Made by a program: the position numbers and the translations under genes
Notes under the pieces: generated by a model
What the model was told of the DNA's origin: nothing
The model's database searches: none
The model's input: only the letters and a program-made list of their open reading frames with translations
Origin: Microbacterium nanhaiense
Lineage (GTDB): Bacteria; Actinomycetota; Actinomycetes; Actinomycetales; Microbacteriaceae
Direction of reading: 5' to 3'
Length of the DNA stretch: 64,000 bases
Assembly: GCF_014646015.1 (NCBI RefSeq)
Contig: NZ_BMMQ01000006.1
Span: 62,001 to 126,000 of the forward strand
Shown here: positions 25,524-35,072 of the stretch, one piece after another
Layout: every line of letters starts with the position of its first letter
Position numbering within the stretch: position 1 is the stretch's first letter

Positions 25524-26435
25524 TTAGTCGTCCGCGGCCTTGCGGGTGCCGCGGAGGTAGATGATCGCGAACACGAGCGAGATCAGGATGAGGATGTTAC
25601 TGAAGGCCGCGCCGACGCCGAACTCGAAGTCGACGAAGGACGTCTGGTAGGAGCGGATCGCGATCGTCTGCGTCGCGTTCGCCGGGCCGCCGCCGGTGAG
25701 GCCGAGGATCACGTCGAGCACCTTCAGGGTGTAGACGACGCCGAGCACGAGAGTCACGCTGATGACGGCCCTGAGGTTCGGCAGGGTGATGTGCCAGAAG
25801 GCCTTCCACCCAGTGGCCCCGTCGAGCGCGGCCGCCTCGTAGAGCTCCTCGGGGATGTCCTGCAGGCCGCCGTAGAGCAGCGTCACGTTGAACGGGATGC
25901 CGACCCAGATGTTGACGATGATGACGGCGATCAGCGCGACGTCGGGGCTCGTGAGCCAGGGCACCGCGTCGAGGCCGATGGCGCCGAGGAAGCGGTTAAG
26001 GATGCCGCTGTCCTGGTCGAGGATCGAACGCCAGGTCGCGCTCGCCACGATCAGCGGCAGCAGCCATGGCAGGAGAAGCAGCGCCCGCATGACGCTCGAG
26101 AGCGGAAACTTCTTCTGGAAGAACAGCGCGAGCGCGAGGCCGACGACGAACTGTCCGATCAGGGATCCGGCCGTGAACAGCGCCGTGTTGATCAGCGACG
26201 GCCCGAAGAGGTTGCTCGTGATGGCGGTGACGTAGTTGTCGAGACCGACCCACGGGGCCTCGCCCGTGAAGAAGGTCTTGGTCGTGTACTCCTGAAAGCT
26301 CATCGTCAGGTTCTTGACGATGGGGTATCCGAAGAACAGCAGCACGTAGATGGCTGCCGGCACGACGAACATGAACTTCACGACGTCGTCGCGGCGGATC
26401 CGCCGGCGCGCGCGAATGGTTGTTGCTGAGGTCAT
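25524..26435 (-). CDS. CUT1 ABC transporter permease, MalF type (ThuA operon)
   Basis: 303 residues. Basic N-terminus (RARRRIRRDD), six helices starting VVKFMFVVPAAIYVLLFFGYP, and an EAA loop YEAAALDGATGWKAFWHI near residue 210. The ATG at 26435 has AAGGGAG just upstream; a GTG at 26450 in frame is less likely because it would sit inside that site. It follows the binding-protein gene after a 54-base gap that contains a strong hairpin. Confidence 0.92.
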   Translation of the reverse strand: MTSATTIRARRRIRRDDVVKFMFVVPAAIYVLLFFGYPIVKNLTMSFQEYTTKTFFTGEAPWVGLDNYVTAITSNLFGPSLINTALFTAGSLIGQFVVGLALALFFQKKFPLSSVMRALLLLPWLLPLIVASATWRSILDQDSGILNRFLGAIGLDAVPWLTSPDVALIAVIIVNIWVGIPFNVTLLYGGLQDIPEELYEAAALDGATGWKAFWHITLPNLRAVISVTLVLGVVYTLKVLDVILGLTGGGPANATQTIAIRSYQTSFVDFEFGVGAAFSNILILISLVFAIIYLRGTRKAADD

Positions 26436-26451
26436 GGTGCTCCCTTGCACA

Positions 26452-26477
26452 GCGGCCCGGCCTCACGGCCGGGCCGC
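26452..26477. repeat. Hairpin between binding-protein and MalF genes (ThuA operon)
   Basis: Perfect 11-bp stem GCGGCCCGGCC (26452-26462) with its complement at 26467-26477 and loop TCAC, located directly after the binding-protein stop. Placement matches the hairpins at 18492, 49190 and 62007. Confidence 0.75.
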
Positions 26478-26488
26478 GTGTGGCGGCG

Positions 26489-27712
26489 TCAACCCTGTGC
26501 GGCCTTCGCGAAGGCCTCGTCGGCGGGCGTTCCGGTGATGCCGAGCTGGATCGCGTTGTAGATCACGGTCGCGGCGGCGGGCCAGTCGGCGCCGAGCTTG
26601 CCGGTGCGGGCGCGTGCCGTCTTGATCTGCTCACCGAAGGCCGCCATGTCGGGCACCTTCTCGATGTACTCGTCGATGATGTCGGTCCGGGTCGGCACGA
26701 GGAATCGCGACTCGGCGAGCGACATCGACGTCTCCTCGTTCGACATGCACTCGACGAACTCGGCGGCCTTGGTCATCTTCGCCTCGTCGCCCGTCTGCGG
26801 CACGGTCCACACCTCGCCGCCGAGCGGCGCGACCGGGTCCTCGCCCGGGGTGTTGACGGGCACCTCGACCGATGCCCACTCGAAGTCGGCTTCCTGCAGC
26901 GAGGGGATCTGCCACGGACCGTTGACCATCATGGCGGCCTTGCCCGCCATGAACTGATCCTTCACATCGCCCTGCGTCCAGTTCACGGCGCCCTGCGAGA
27001 CGGATCCGTCGCCGATCAGGTCGACCCACAGCTGCAGCGCCTCGGCGTTCTCGGGGCTGTCGAGCTCGGTCTCGTCGCCGCCGTTCGACCACATGAAGGG
27101 CAAGAACTGCCAGGTGCCCTCGTAGTTAGCGATCGCCGAGAAGGCGAGGCCGTAACGGTCGCCCTCAGTCAGCGCCACGGCGGATTCCTTCAATTCGTCC
27201 CAGGTCGTGGGCGGTTCGATGCCCTTCTCCTCCAGGAGATCGGCGTTGTAGAACAGACCGAGCGTGTTCACGGCGGGGCCGATTCCGTACACCTCGCCCT
27301 CGTACGTCGCCGCGTCGAGAATCGCCTGCGTGAACGGCGAGGTGTCGACGTCGAACTGGCTGAGCGGGGCGAGCCCACCGGTTGCCGCGATCTCCTGGAC
27401 GTCGGGGTTGTCGAGCATGAGCACGTCGGGCATCGTCTTGGACTGCGCGCGCTGCAGCACGGTCTGGATGAGGTCGGCACCGGGAACGGTCTCGCGTTCG
27501 AGCGTGACGCCGACCGCCTCGGCGCACGCGTCGAGCGCGTCCTGCACGAGGCTCTTGTCGGGCTCGTTGTTGTAGTAGTCGAGCACCGTGAGTGTTCCGG
27601 CGTCGCCGCCGCCCTCACCGCCGCCACCGCCGTTTCCGCCCGAGCAGCCGCTCAGCGTGACGGCGCCCACGGACACGGCCGCGGCGAGGATGAGGATCCG
27701 ATTCTTCTGCAT
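26489..27712 (-). CDS. CUT1 ABC transporter solute-binding lipoprotein (ThuA operon)
   Basis: 407 residues with lipobox LSGC, Cys23, then a Gly/Asn/Glu linker. The mature domain opens GTLTVLDYYNNEPDKSLVQDAL. GPWQIPSLQEADFEWASVEVP near residue 265 is the family hinge segment. ATG at 27712 has AAAGGAG six bases upstream; an in-frame codon at 27733 lies outside that site and is not used. First gene of an SBP-MalF-MalG-ThuA-Gfo/Idh operon. A sugar ligand related to glucosides or trehalose is inferred from ThuA. Confidence 0.92.
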   Translation of the reverse strand: MQKNRILILAAAVSVGAVTLSGCSGGNGGGGGEGGGDAGTLTVLDYYNNEPDKSLVQDALDACAEAVGVTLERETVPGADLIQTVLQRAQSKTMPDVLMLDNPDVQEIAATGGLAPLSQFDVDTSPFTQAILDAATYEGEVYGIGPAVNTLGLFYNADLLEEKGIEPPTTWDELKESAVALTEGDRYGLAFSAIANYEGTWQFLPFMWSNGGDETELDSPENAEALQLWVDLIGDGSVSQGAVNWTQGDVKDQFMAGKAAMMVNGPWQIPSLQEADFEWASVEVPVNTPGEDPVAPLGGEVWTVPQTGDEAKMTKAAEFVECMSNEETSMSLAESRFLVPTRTDIIDEYIEKVPDMAAFGEQIKTARARTGKLGADWPAAATVIYNAIQLGITGTPADEAFAKAAQG

Positions 27713-27756
27713 GATGCACTCCTTTGTCTTCATGCGGGATGGGTTCCATGCGCCGT

Positions 27757-27773
27757 AGTTAAGCGCTTAAACT
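27757..27773. promoter_or_regulatory. LacI-type palindromic operator upstream of ThuA operon
   Basis: Contains the perfect 12-base palindrome TTAAGCGCTTAA (27759-27770), extended by AG and ACT. It lies between the binding-protein start and the divergent LacI gene at 27855, so likely operator for that regulator. Confidence 0.65.
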
Positions 27774-27854
27774 CGTACACACAATGACACATAATGGGAG
27801 AGCATGTCAACGACCTCGATGAGAACGTGACGTGGAATATGGGAAGGCGATCAC

Positions 27855-28862
27855 ATGGCGACGATGCGGGATGTGGCGGAGCGCGCGGGGGTCTCGATCG
27901 CGACGGTGTCCTTCGTCGTCAACGGCACCAAACGGGTGACGGACGCAACGCGGGCGCGCGTCGAGGACGCCATGCGGGAGCTCGGCTTCCGGCGCAATCC
28001 CGTCGGGGCGGCGCTCGCCAACGGTCGCACCCGGATCATCGCGCTGCTGTTCCCGACGCTGGAGCGCACCCTCTCCCACACGGCCGTCGCGTTCTTCACG
28101 AGCGCCGCACGCCGCGCGCGTGAACGCGGCTACGACCTGATCCTGTGGCCCATCGGCAGCGACATCGAGCACATCGACGTGCTCGCGCGCGGCGGCCTCG
28201 TCGATGGCGTGATCCTCATGGAGGTCAAGCTCGACGACCCGCGCGTCGCCGCCCTCGCCGTGAACCACGTGCCCTTCGCGATGATCGGGCGCACGGCGGA
28301 CCCGTCCGGCGTGCCGTACGTCGACATCGACATGGCGACCTCGGCGCGCGAGGCGTACGAGCGGCTCGCGGCGCTCGGCCACCGCGACATCGCCTATGTC
28401 TACAGCGAGGGCGTGCAATACGACCACGGCGCCGACGCGCGCTCCCGGCAGGCGTACCGCGAGGCGGCCGCCGCGCACGGCCGGCCCGCCACGCTGATCC
28501 CGTGCGCCGAGCACCCGACGGCGGGGCGCGAGCTCGGCGAGCGCTTCGCCGCCGAGCACCCCGATGCGACCGCCGTGATCCTGCTCAACGAGCACGCCGC
28601 TCCGGGCCTCCTGGCCGGGCTCGCGCAGGCCGGGGTGCGGGTGCCGCAGGACCTCAGCGTGCTCTCGCTCGGCTCGAGCGCCTACATGGCGTCGATGACG
28701 GATCCGCCGCTGAGCTACCTGCGCACCCCCGGTCCCGAGCTCGGCGAACTCGGCTTCGATGCCGTGCTGCAACGCCTCACGGCCCCGGACGAGGCGCCCA
28801 TGCAGGCGCTGCTGCCCTGCGAGTACGTGCCGGGAGACACGATGGCCGCGCCCCGGGGCTAG
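27855..28862 (+). CDS. LacI family regulator (ThuA operon)
   Basis: 335 residues. Residues 2-55 carry MRDVAERAGVSIATVSFVVNG and hinge FRRNPVGAALANGRTRII. The effector domain has GVILMEVKLDDPRVAALAV and a late IxDxP-like region. Divergent from the transporter operon that starts at 27712, with TTAAGCGCTTAA between them, so I infer local repression of that operon. Immediately followed by a second LacI gene in the same direction (gap 81 bases). Confidence 0.9.
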   Translation: MATMRDVAERAGVSIATVSFVVNGTKRVTDATRARVEDAMRELGFRRNPVGAALANGRTRIIALLFPTLERTLSHTAVAFFTSAARRARERGYDLILWPIGSDIEHIDVLARGGLVDGVILMEVKLDDPRVAALAVNHVPFAMIGRTADPSGVPYVDIDMATSAREAYERLAALGHRDIAYVYSEGVQYDHGADARSRQAYREAAAAHGRPATLIPCAEHPTAGRELGERFAAEHPDATAVILLNEHAAPGLLAGLAQAGVRVPQDLSVLSLGSSAYMASMTDPPLSYLRTPGPELGELGFDAVLQRLTAPDEAPMQALLPCEYVPGDTMAAPRG

Positions 28863-28943
28863 CATCCCGCGCCGCGCAGAATCGCGCGGATGTGGCGGAG
28901 AATTGAGGAGGTGCGCCGAGGGGGCGCGGAGGAAGGGAACAAC

Positions 28944-29957
28944 GTGAAGCGCGTGGGGATCCGCGATGTCGCGGCAGCGGCGGGGGTGTCGATCAGCACG
29001 GTGTCGAACGCGCTCAATCGCCCCGAGATGGTCAGCGACGAGCTCGTGGCGCGCGTGCGGCAGGTCGCCGACGAACTCGGTTACGTTCCGCTGCGCGCCG
29101 CCCAGCAACTGCGCCAGGGGCGCAGCGGGCTGATTGGGATGACCGTCATCAACATCGCCAACCCCTTCTTCGCCGACCTCGTCGCGGGCGCCGAATCGGC
29201 GGTCGCGCGCAGCGGCCGGCGCGTGCTCGTCGGCAACACCAACGATGAGCTCGTGAAGGAGCGCGACCACCTCGAGCTCTTCGAGTCGGTGCACGTCGAC
29301 GGCATGCTGATCAGCCCCTTCGGCGGACCCGACACATGGATCCAGCGCCTGCGCGACAGCAAGATCCCCTCGGTCTTCGTCGACGCGGTCGATGAGGCGG
29401 GCGAGTTCTCGTCGGTGTCCTTCGACGACGTCGCGGGCGGCCGCCTCGCGGCCGAGCACCTGCTCGCGCTCGGCCGCACCCGGCTCGCCTTCGTCGGCGC
29501 GCGCGACGAGGTGCGGCAGGTTCGCGACCGGCTGCGCGGCGCGGAGGTGGCCGTCGAGGCGCACCCGGGGGCGAGCCTCGAGCGCATCTGGACGGACCGG
29601 GTCAACTCCGAGGTCGGCCGCGCCTTCGGCTACCAGCTCGCCGATCGCGCGCCGCACAACCGCCCCACGGGGCTCGTCGTGCCGAACGACCACCTCGCGA
29701 TCGGCATCGTCTCCGCGCTCGTCTCCCGGGGCGTGCGCGTGCCGGAGGAGATCGCGATCGTCGGCTACGACGACATCGAATTCGCGGCGATCGCCTCGGT
29801 GCCGCTCACCTCGGTGCGCCAGCCGGCCCGCGAGATGGGGCACCGCGCGGCCGAGCTGCTCCTCGCGCGCATCGCGGGAGAGACGAGCGAGGTCGAGCGC
29901 ATCGTCTACGAGCCCACCCTCTCGGTGCGCGAGTCGACGATCGGTCGCGCGGCCTGA
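28944..29957 (+). CDS. LacI family regulator (second of pair)
   Basis: 337 residues from a GTG start with GGAGGAAGGG seven bases before it. Helix-turn-helix VGIRDVAAAAGVSISTVSNALN at residues 3-24, hinge VPLRAAQQLRQGRSGLIGM, effector domain with NIANPFFADLVAGAES near residue 65 and AIVGYDDIEFAAIASVPLTSVRQPAREMG near 270, a LacI consensus stretch. It is convergent with the GH51 gene. Could regulate that gene or an arabinose or sugar pathway outside the local operon; no matching operator recognised. Confidence 0.9.
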   Translation: MKRVGIRDVAAAAGVSISTVSNALNRPEMVSDELVARVRQVADELGYVPLRAAQQLRQGRSGLIGMTVINIANPFFADLVAGAESAVARSGRRVLVGNTNDELVKERDHLELFESVHVDGMLISPFGGPDTWIQRLRDSKIPSVFVDAVDEAGEFSSVSFDDVAGGRLAAEHLLALGRTRLAFVGARDEVRQVRDRLRGAEVAVEAHPGASLERIWTDRVNSEVGRAFGYQLADRAPHNRPTGLVVPNDHLAIGIVSALVSRGVRVPEEIAIVGYDDIEFAAIASVPLTSVRQPAREMGHRAAELLLARIAGETSEVERIVYEPTLSVRESTIGRAA

Positions 29958-29958
29958 G

Positions 29959-29991
29959 CCGGGCGCGTGCGGGGCCCCCGCACGCGCCCGG
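29959..29991. terminator. Strong bidirectional terminator between LacI and GH51 genes
   Basis: A 33-base near-perfect palindrome, CCGGGCGCGTGCGGGG and its complement, starts just after the LacI stop and ends at the GH51 stop codon. Typical GC-rich terminator between convergent genes. Confidence 0.65.
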
Positions 29992-29992
29992 G

Positions 29993-32260
29993 TCACCGGG
30001 TCGTCGCCACGGTGAACGACCACGGCTCGAGGCTCAGCTCGATGCCATCGGCCGTCACCTCGACGGGTGCGGGCACGGGCCCGGGGAAGGCCTCGTCCGG
30101 CCCGCCGGCGTCGGGTTCACCGCTGAGCGCGATCGCCTCGGCCGGACTCACCGCCACGGGCAGCGCGAGGCGCACGCGGCGCGGCTCGCCCGTCGCGTTG
30201 ACGAGGCGCGCCACGATCTCGCTCCCCTCCGCGCGCGAGCTGACGCCGACCACGACGCGCTGTTCCGGCCGCAGATCGCGCTCGTAGTCGTGGTGCAGCA
30301 CCCCGTCGACCCACACGCGCACGCGCGGGCTCGCGGTCTCGAGGCGCACCCGCACGGGCTGCCCCGTGCGGAAACCCGTCCAGAACGCCGGATCCGACTC
30401 ATCGTCGGTTACCCCGTCCGAATGCAGGAGCACCGACGTCGACGTGCCCTGCCAGCCGCCCAGGTGCAGCGTGAGCGCGCGGCCGGGGTCGGGCTCGCCG
30501 ACATGCACCTCGATGCCCCGCTCCCCCGCCGTGCGGGTGACGGTGAACTCGACGGCCGCGGCGCGCGGATCCACATCCGCGACGCGGAGGCTCGCGCCCG
30601 CGGCGAGCGCGCCGACTGCGGCGGCGGATCCGTCGATCACGACGTCGGAGAACTCGAAGTCCCCGCCGCTCGCAATGAAGGTGACGGCGCCGGAGGAGGC
30701 CTCGGTGACCTCGCACGTCGGCAGCTCCGCGTCCACGGAGAGCACCCGCTCCCCGCGCGTCGCGGAGAACATCCGCTGCACGTGGTACGAGGCGCTGAGC
30801 GCCAGCGAATCCTCGTCGAAGTAGATCATGTCGGGCGTCCACGCGGCGTGCCCCGTGCGCGCGAGGAGCGGCGCGTAGGACGCCAAGCGCACGACATCGC
30901 TGTGCCGCTCCATGCCGATCATCAGCGCGGCCTCGGCGAGCGCCGAACGCAACCGCGAGGTGCGCGCCGCGTACTCGCCGACGTACACGCCCGGCCCCGC
31001 CGGGTCGTAGGAGGCGTAGCGGTCGACGTTCTGGTGGAACCACTGCGGCGAACGGTAGAAGTGCTCGTCGACGACATCGGTGCCGCGGGCGCGGGCGAAC
31101 TCCCACCCGCGCTCGAAGTCGCGCCCGGCGGCGAAGGGGCCGACGGTGCCGATCACCGTGAGATCGGGGTAGGCCTCGCGCAGCGCGTCCTCGATCCGCG
31201 CGTAGCGGTCGCGGAACTGCGGCGTGATCTCGTCCTCGTTGCCCAGGCCGAGGTACCTCATGTCGAACGACGCGGGGTGCCCGAGCTCGGCGCGCACGGC
31301 GCCCCAGCGCGTGTCCGCGGATCCGTTCGCGAACTCCACGAGATCGAGCACGTCCTGCGTGTACCGCGGCATGTCCTCCTCGGCGACCGCGCGCTGGCCG
31401 CCCAGCGCGTTCTGGCAGCACACACCCGCCGCGACCACGGGCAGGGGCGTCGCGCCGAGCTGTTCGCACAGCAGGAAGTACTCGTAGTAGCCGATCGCCA
31501 TGCTCTGGTGGTAACCCCAGAGGTTCGGCATCGGCCGCCGCGTTTCCTGCGGCCCGATCGTGCTCTTCCAGTCGTACAGCGAGTCGACGCCGCGCCCGTG
31601 CACGAGGCAGCCGCCGGGGAATCGCACGAACGAGGGCCTGAGCTCGGCGAGCGCCCGCAGCAGGTCGGCGCGGAAGATCTGCGGGGCGCCGTCGGCGCCG
31701 AGCGGTCTGAGGCTCACGAGGTCGAGGTCGACGACGCATCCGTCCGGCACCTCGATGTCGAAGGCGCCGCGGCCGTCCGCGAGCCCCTCGAGATCCGCAT
31801 CGAGGGGCGCCCACTCCGCCCCTGGCGCGAGCTACGCCGCCGAGCTGAGCGGACCGGATCCGCCGCGCACCACCGCGCGCAGCTCGCCGGATCCGGAGAC
31901 CGCGCGCGCGAACAGGCGCAGCCGCTGCCGGGATCCCGCCTGCGCCGGGACTCCCGCCCAGCCCTCGTTGGAGAGCGTCGCGGGGCCCGTCACCCGCACG
32001 TACGTCGCGTTGTTCGGGTGCACCGGATCCTCCTCGCGCGCCCAGGCGACGCGCTCGACCGAGTCCGATACGACCTGCCAGGCGGTCAGCGGCCCCCAGC
32101 CGGGGCGGTCCGCCCCGGAGTACTGGAAGTCGCCGTTCTGCAACAGCTCGGCGTTGAGGCCGCCGTCGAGGGCATCGTTGAGGTCCTCGAGGAAGATGCC
32201 CCAGAGATCGGGGGCGACGCGCACACCGGTCGGCTCGCCGACACGGATGTCGATCGTCAC
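29993..32260 (-). pseudogene. GH51 alpha-L-arabinofuranosidase with in-frame amber stop
   Basis: Translation in one frame from the GTG at 32260 gives 142 residues, then TAG at 31832-31834, then 612 more residues in the same frame, ending at 29993. Both parts belong together. The N-part GIFLEDLNDALDGGLNAELL and a carbohydrate-binding-like segment match large GH51 enzymes. The C-part holds the barrel with acid/base Glu in LGLGNEDEITPQF and nucleophile Glu in YVGEYAARTS, and a C-terminal beta-sandwich. Total 755 codons, full length. GTG start overlaps the abfA stop as GTGA, so it was the second gene of an operon. Either a recent nonsense mutation, recoding, or a sequencing error. The C-part has several possible internal restarts. 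Confidence 0.88.
31832..31834 (-). other. In-frame amber (TAG) codon inside GH51 gene
   Basis: Reads GCG GCG TAG CTC GCG on the minus strand, between SSAA and LAPGAEWAPL. Removing the stop restores a continuous GH51 protein. One base change from GAG, CAG, TGG, TTG, TCG or TAC would create it. Confidence 0.9.
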
Positions 32261-33789
32261 GCAGCGACCTCGACCGAGACCGTGACGTAGGAGTGGGCCG
32301 GCAGCTCGACCTCGAGACCACGGGCGTGCGCGCGCACGCCGTCGTGCGCGACGGGCGCGACACGGTCGGGGTTCTCGGGGGTGTTGTGCGCGGCGGTGTC
32401 GTCGGCGGTGAGGATCCGCGCCGACACCGAGCCGAGCTCGGCGCCGCGGAGGTCGAGCACGACCGTGCGGTCGGCCGTGGCCTCGAGGTTCGACAGCGAG
32501 ATCAGCGCGCGGCCGTCCTTGATCGACGCGGACGCCGAGACCATCGGCAGCTCGCGCCCGTCGACCGCGCGCGTCTCGGATCCGACGACGTGCGCCTCGA
32601 GGGAGTCGGCGTCGTGGTGACCGGTGTTCATCTCGAACACGTGATAGGTCGGGGTCTTCACCAGCGCCCCCGAATCGGGGTCGGTCAGCAGCATGGCCTG
32701 CAGGACGTTGACGGTCTGCGCGATGTTCGCCATGACGAGGCGGTCGGCGTGCCGGTGGAACGCGTCGAAGTGCACGCTCGCGACGAGCGCGTCGCGCAGG
32801 GAGTTCTGCTGGTAGAGGAACCCGGGGTTGGTGCCCGGCTCGACGTTCCACCAGGTGCCCCACTCGTCGAGCACGAGACCGACCCGCTTGTCGGGGTCGT
32901 AGCCGTCCATGACGGTGCTGTGCCGTGTGAGCAGCTCCTCGATGCGGAACGCGCGCGAGAGTGCGACGTACCACTCGTCCTCCGTGAACTCCGTCGCGGA
33001 TCCCTTGTCCTCCCACGGACCGGTCATCGTGTAGTAGTGCAGGGAGAGCGCCTGATAGGGCGAGGAGTCCTCGCCCGGGCAGCCGCCGAGGCAGCCGAGG
33101 CCGCGCATGAGCGCCGCCGTCCACTTGTAGTCGTCGACGTTCGCGCCCGCCGCGATGCGGTAGACCTTGTTGTCGCCGTGGTTGCGCACGTACGTCGAGT
33201 ACTGGCGCGCGAGGTCGGTGTACGCCTCGGCGCGCATGTTGCCACCGCAGCCCCAGGCCTCGTTGCCGATGCCGAAGAACGGCACCTTCCACGGCTCGTC
33301 GCGGCCGTTCTGCCGGCGCAGCGCCGCCATCGGCGAGTCGTCGGCGCGCGTGAGGTATTCGATCCATTCGCTCATCTCGCGAACCGTGCCGGATCCGACG
33401 TTGCCGTTGACGTAGGCGTCGGCGCCGAGCATCTCGCACAGCTGCATGAATTCGTGCGTGCCGAAGGAGTTGTCCTCGACGACGTCGCCCCAGTGCGAGT
33501 TGACCATGCGCGGCCGCTCATCGCGCGGGCCGATGCCGTCCTTCCAGTGGTAGTCGTCGGCGAAGCACCCGCCCGGCCAGCGCAGGTTCGGGATCTTCAG
33601 CGCGCGCAGCGCCTCGACGACGTTGAGGCGGATCCCGCCCTCGTTGGGGATCTCGGAGTCCTCGCCCACATAGAATCCGCCGTAGATGCAGCGGCCGAGG
33701 TGCTCGGCAAAGTGGCCATAGAGGTGGCGGCTGATGCGCGCGCCGGGGAGGTCGAGATTGACGACGACGCGGGTGGTTTCGTGAGACAT
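32257..33789 (-). CDS. abfA: Alpha-N-arabinofuranosidase, GH51
   Basis: 510-residue GH51 enzyme of standard AbfA length, cytoplasmic (no signal peptide). Family hallmarks: [20 protein letters not shown] at residues 18-37, [22 protein letters not shown] near 85, acid/base Glu in [12 protein letters not shown] near 175, and nucleophile Glu in [10 protein letters not shown] near 295. It releases terminal alpha-L-arabinofuranose from arabinan oligosaccharides. ATG at 33789 follows GAGGAAG; an in-frame extension to 33840 would cross the operator and is rejected. The operator at 33815 lies before it. Confidence 0.95.
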   Translation of the reverse strand: MSHETTRVVVNLDLPGARISRHLYGHFAEHLGRCIYGGFYVGEDSEIPNEGGIRLNVVEALRALKIPNLRWPGGCFADDYHWKDGIGPRDERPRMVNSHWGDVVEDNSFGTHEFMQLCEMLGADAYVNGNVGSGTVREMSEWIEYLTRADDSPMAALRRQNGRDEPWKVPFFGIGNEAWGCGGNMRAEAYTDLARQYSTYVRNHGDNKVYRIAAGANVDDYKWTAALMRGLGCLGGCPGEDSSPYQALSLHYYTMTGPWEDKGSATEFTEDEWYVALSRAFRIEELLTRHSTVMDGYDPDKRVGLVLDEWGTWWNVEPGTNPGFLYQQNSLRDALVASVHFDAFHRHADRLVMANIAQTVNVLQAMLLTDPDSGALVKTPTYHVFEMNTGHHDADSLEAHVVGSETRAVDGRELPMVSASASIKDGRALISLSNLEATADRTVVLDLRGAELGSVSARILTADDTAAHNTPENPDRVAPVAHDGVRAHARGLEVELPAHSYVTVSVEVAA

Positions 33790-33814
33790 GCTTCCTCGCA
33801 GGTATCGAAATTTT

Positions 33815-33826
33815 TGTAACGTTACA
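33815..33826. promoter_or_regulatory. Perfect palindromic operator TGTAACGTTACA
   Basis: A perfect 12-base dyad lies between abfA and the divergent LacI gene at 33903, 26 bases before the abfA ATG. Relatives occur at 41013 (TGTATCGTTACA) and 50620 (TGTAGCGATACA), upstream of the GH127 gene and the next transporter operon. Confidence 0.75.
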
Positions 33827-33902
33827 TAGACTGGGGCCATTCGCTCTCACTGTCAAGCGCGAAGACGCGCGTGACACACTTAACCTTCGGGGGTATGACG
33901 AT

Positions 33903-34883
33903 ATGGTGACGATGCAGGACGTGGCCCGCGCGGCGGGCGTCTCACCGATGACGGTGTCGAACGTCGTCAACGCGCGCCCGCACGTGAAACCCGAGACGAA
34001 AAAGCGCGTCCTCGCCGCGATCAACGAGCTCGGCTACCGGGTCAACGCGGCCGGCCGCAGCCTGCGCACGGGTCGCACCGGAACGATCGGCTTCGCCGTT
34101 CCGGAGGTCGACAACCAGTACTTCGCGCACCTCATCGGCTGCGTCGTCGACGAGGCGGCGCAGCAGGGCATGCGCGTGGCGATCGAACAGACCGACGCCA
34201 TGCGCGAGACCGAGATCGAGGTCGTCTCGACCTCGCGCAATCGGCTCTACGACGGCCTGCTGCTCTCGACGGCAGGCCTGACGGATGCCGACACCGCGCT
34301 GCTGCAGGTCGATTACCCCATCGTGCTGCTCGGCGAGAGCCTCTTCGATGCGCCCCTCGACCACATCGTCATGCCCAACTTCGACGGCGCGCGGGAGGCA
34401 ACCGAGCACCTCATCGCGCAGGGGTCGCGGCGGATCGCCTACCTGCGGCGCCCCGACACCGAGCTCGATCCCCGGCGCGAGGGCTACCTGGAGGCAATCG
34501 CCCGGGTCGGGCTCGAGCCGATCCTCATCGAGGTCGAGGGCCTCGACATCGCATCGGGCGCACGCGCCGTCGGCGCCGCCCTCTCCCAGGGGCTCGTCGT
34601 CGACGCGATCGCCGCGTTCACCGACAACCTCGCGATCGGCGCCGTCCGCGGCGCCGCCGACGCGGGGCTTCGGGTGCCCGACGATCTGCGCGTCACGGGC
34701 TTCGACAACGTCCCGCTCGCGGCCCTGTCGGTGCCGTCGCTGACGACCATCGCGCCGGATCACTCGACCACGGCGCACACCGCCGTGACCTTCCTCCTGG
34801 AACGCATGGCGGGATCCACGGTGCCCCCGCGCACCTTCACGATCCCGCACACGCTCATCGTGCGCGAGTCGTCGACGCGTTAG
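33903..34883 (+). CDS. LacI family regulator, likely arabinan/RG-I regulon repressor
   Basis: 326 residues. DNA-binding MVTMQDVARAAGVSPMTVSNVVN at residues 1-23, hinge YRVNAAGRSLRTGRTGTIGFAV near 45, effector domain with VTGFDNVPLAALSVPSLTTI near residue 265. Divergent from abfA with the palindrome TGTAACGTTACA in between, and copies of that site before GH127 and the CUT1 operon at 50537. I infer it represses all three units when no arabino-oligosaccharide is present; direct binding is unproven. Confidence 0.9.
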   Translation: MVTMQDVARAAGVSPMTVSNVVNARPHVKPETKKRVLAAINELGYRVNAAGRSLRTGRTGTIGFAVPEVDNQYFAHLIGCVVDEAAQQGMRVAIEQTDAMRETEIEVVSTSRNRLYDGLLLSTAGLTDADTALLQVDYPIVLLGESLFDAPLDHIVMPNFDGAREATEHLIAQGSRRIAYLRRPDTELDPRREGYLEAIARVGLEPILIEVEGLDIASGARAVGAALSQGLVVDAIAAFTDNLAIGAVRGAADAGLRVPDDLRVTGFDNVPLAALSVPSLTTIAPDHSTTAHTAVTFLLERMAGSTVPPRTFTIPHTLIVRESSTR

Positions 34884-34906
34884 CGCCGCGCCGCGCCGCG
34901 CACGAG

Positions 34907-34965
34907 TCAGCAAGTCTCCGACGAATCATCCGTTGTCGCTGGAGGATTCATCGGAGACTTGCTGA
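34907..34965. repeat. Inverted repeat after LacI gene
   Basis: Arms TCAGCAAGTCTCCGACGAAT and the complementary CGGAGACTTGCTGA side (34950-34965, one mismatch further in) with a loop of about 15 bases. It is distinct in sequence from the other intergenic palindromes of the window. It may terminate the LacI transcript or be a dispersed element. Confidence 0.75.
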
Positions 34966-35011
34966 GATGTCGGGAAAGTGATGAGTCTTCACGTTCCCAT
35001 TGAGCCGTCAC

Positions 35012-35056
35012 GCCTCCGCGCGGTCATCTGCAACGTGACGATGACCGCGCGGAGGC
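35012..35056. terminator. Terminator after CE12-PL11 gene
   Basis: Perfect 17-bp stem GCCTCCGCGCGGTCATC (35012-35028) paired with 35040-35056, loop of 11 bases, 16 bases beyond the stop codon of the minus-strand gene. It serves that gene and, with the repeat at 34907, separates it from the convergent LacI gene. Confidence 0.7.
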
Positions 35057-35072
35057 CGGTGAACTCGGCGAC

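Noticed and set aside
31832..31834. Frameshift in GH51 gene
   Set aside because: Both parts are in the same frame; the break is a stop codon and not an insertion or deletion.
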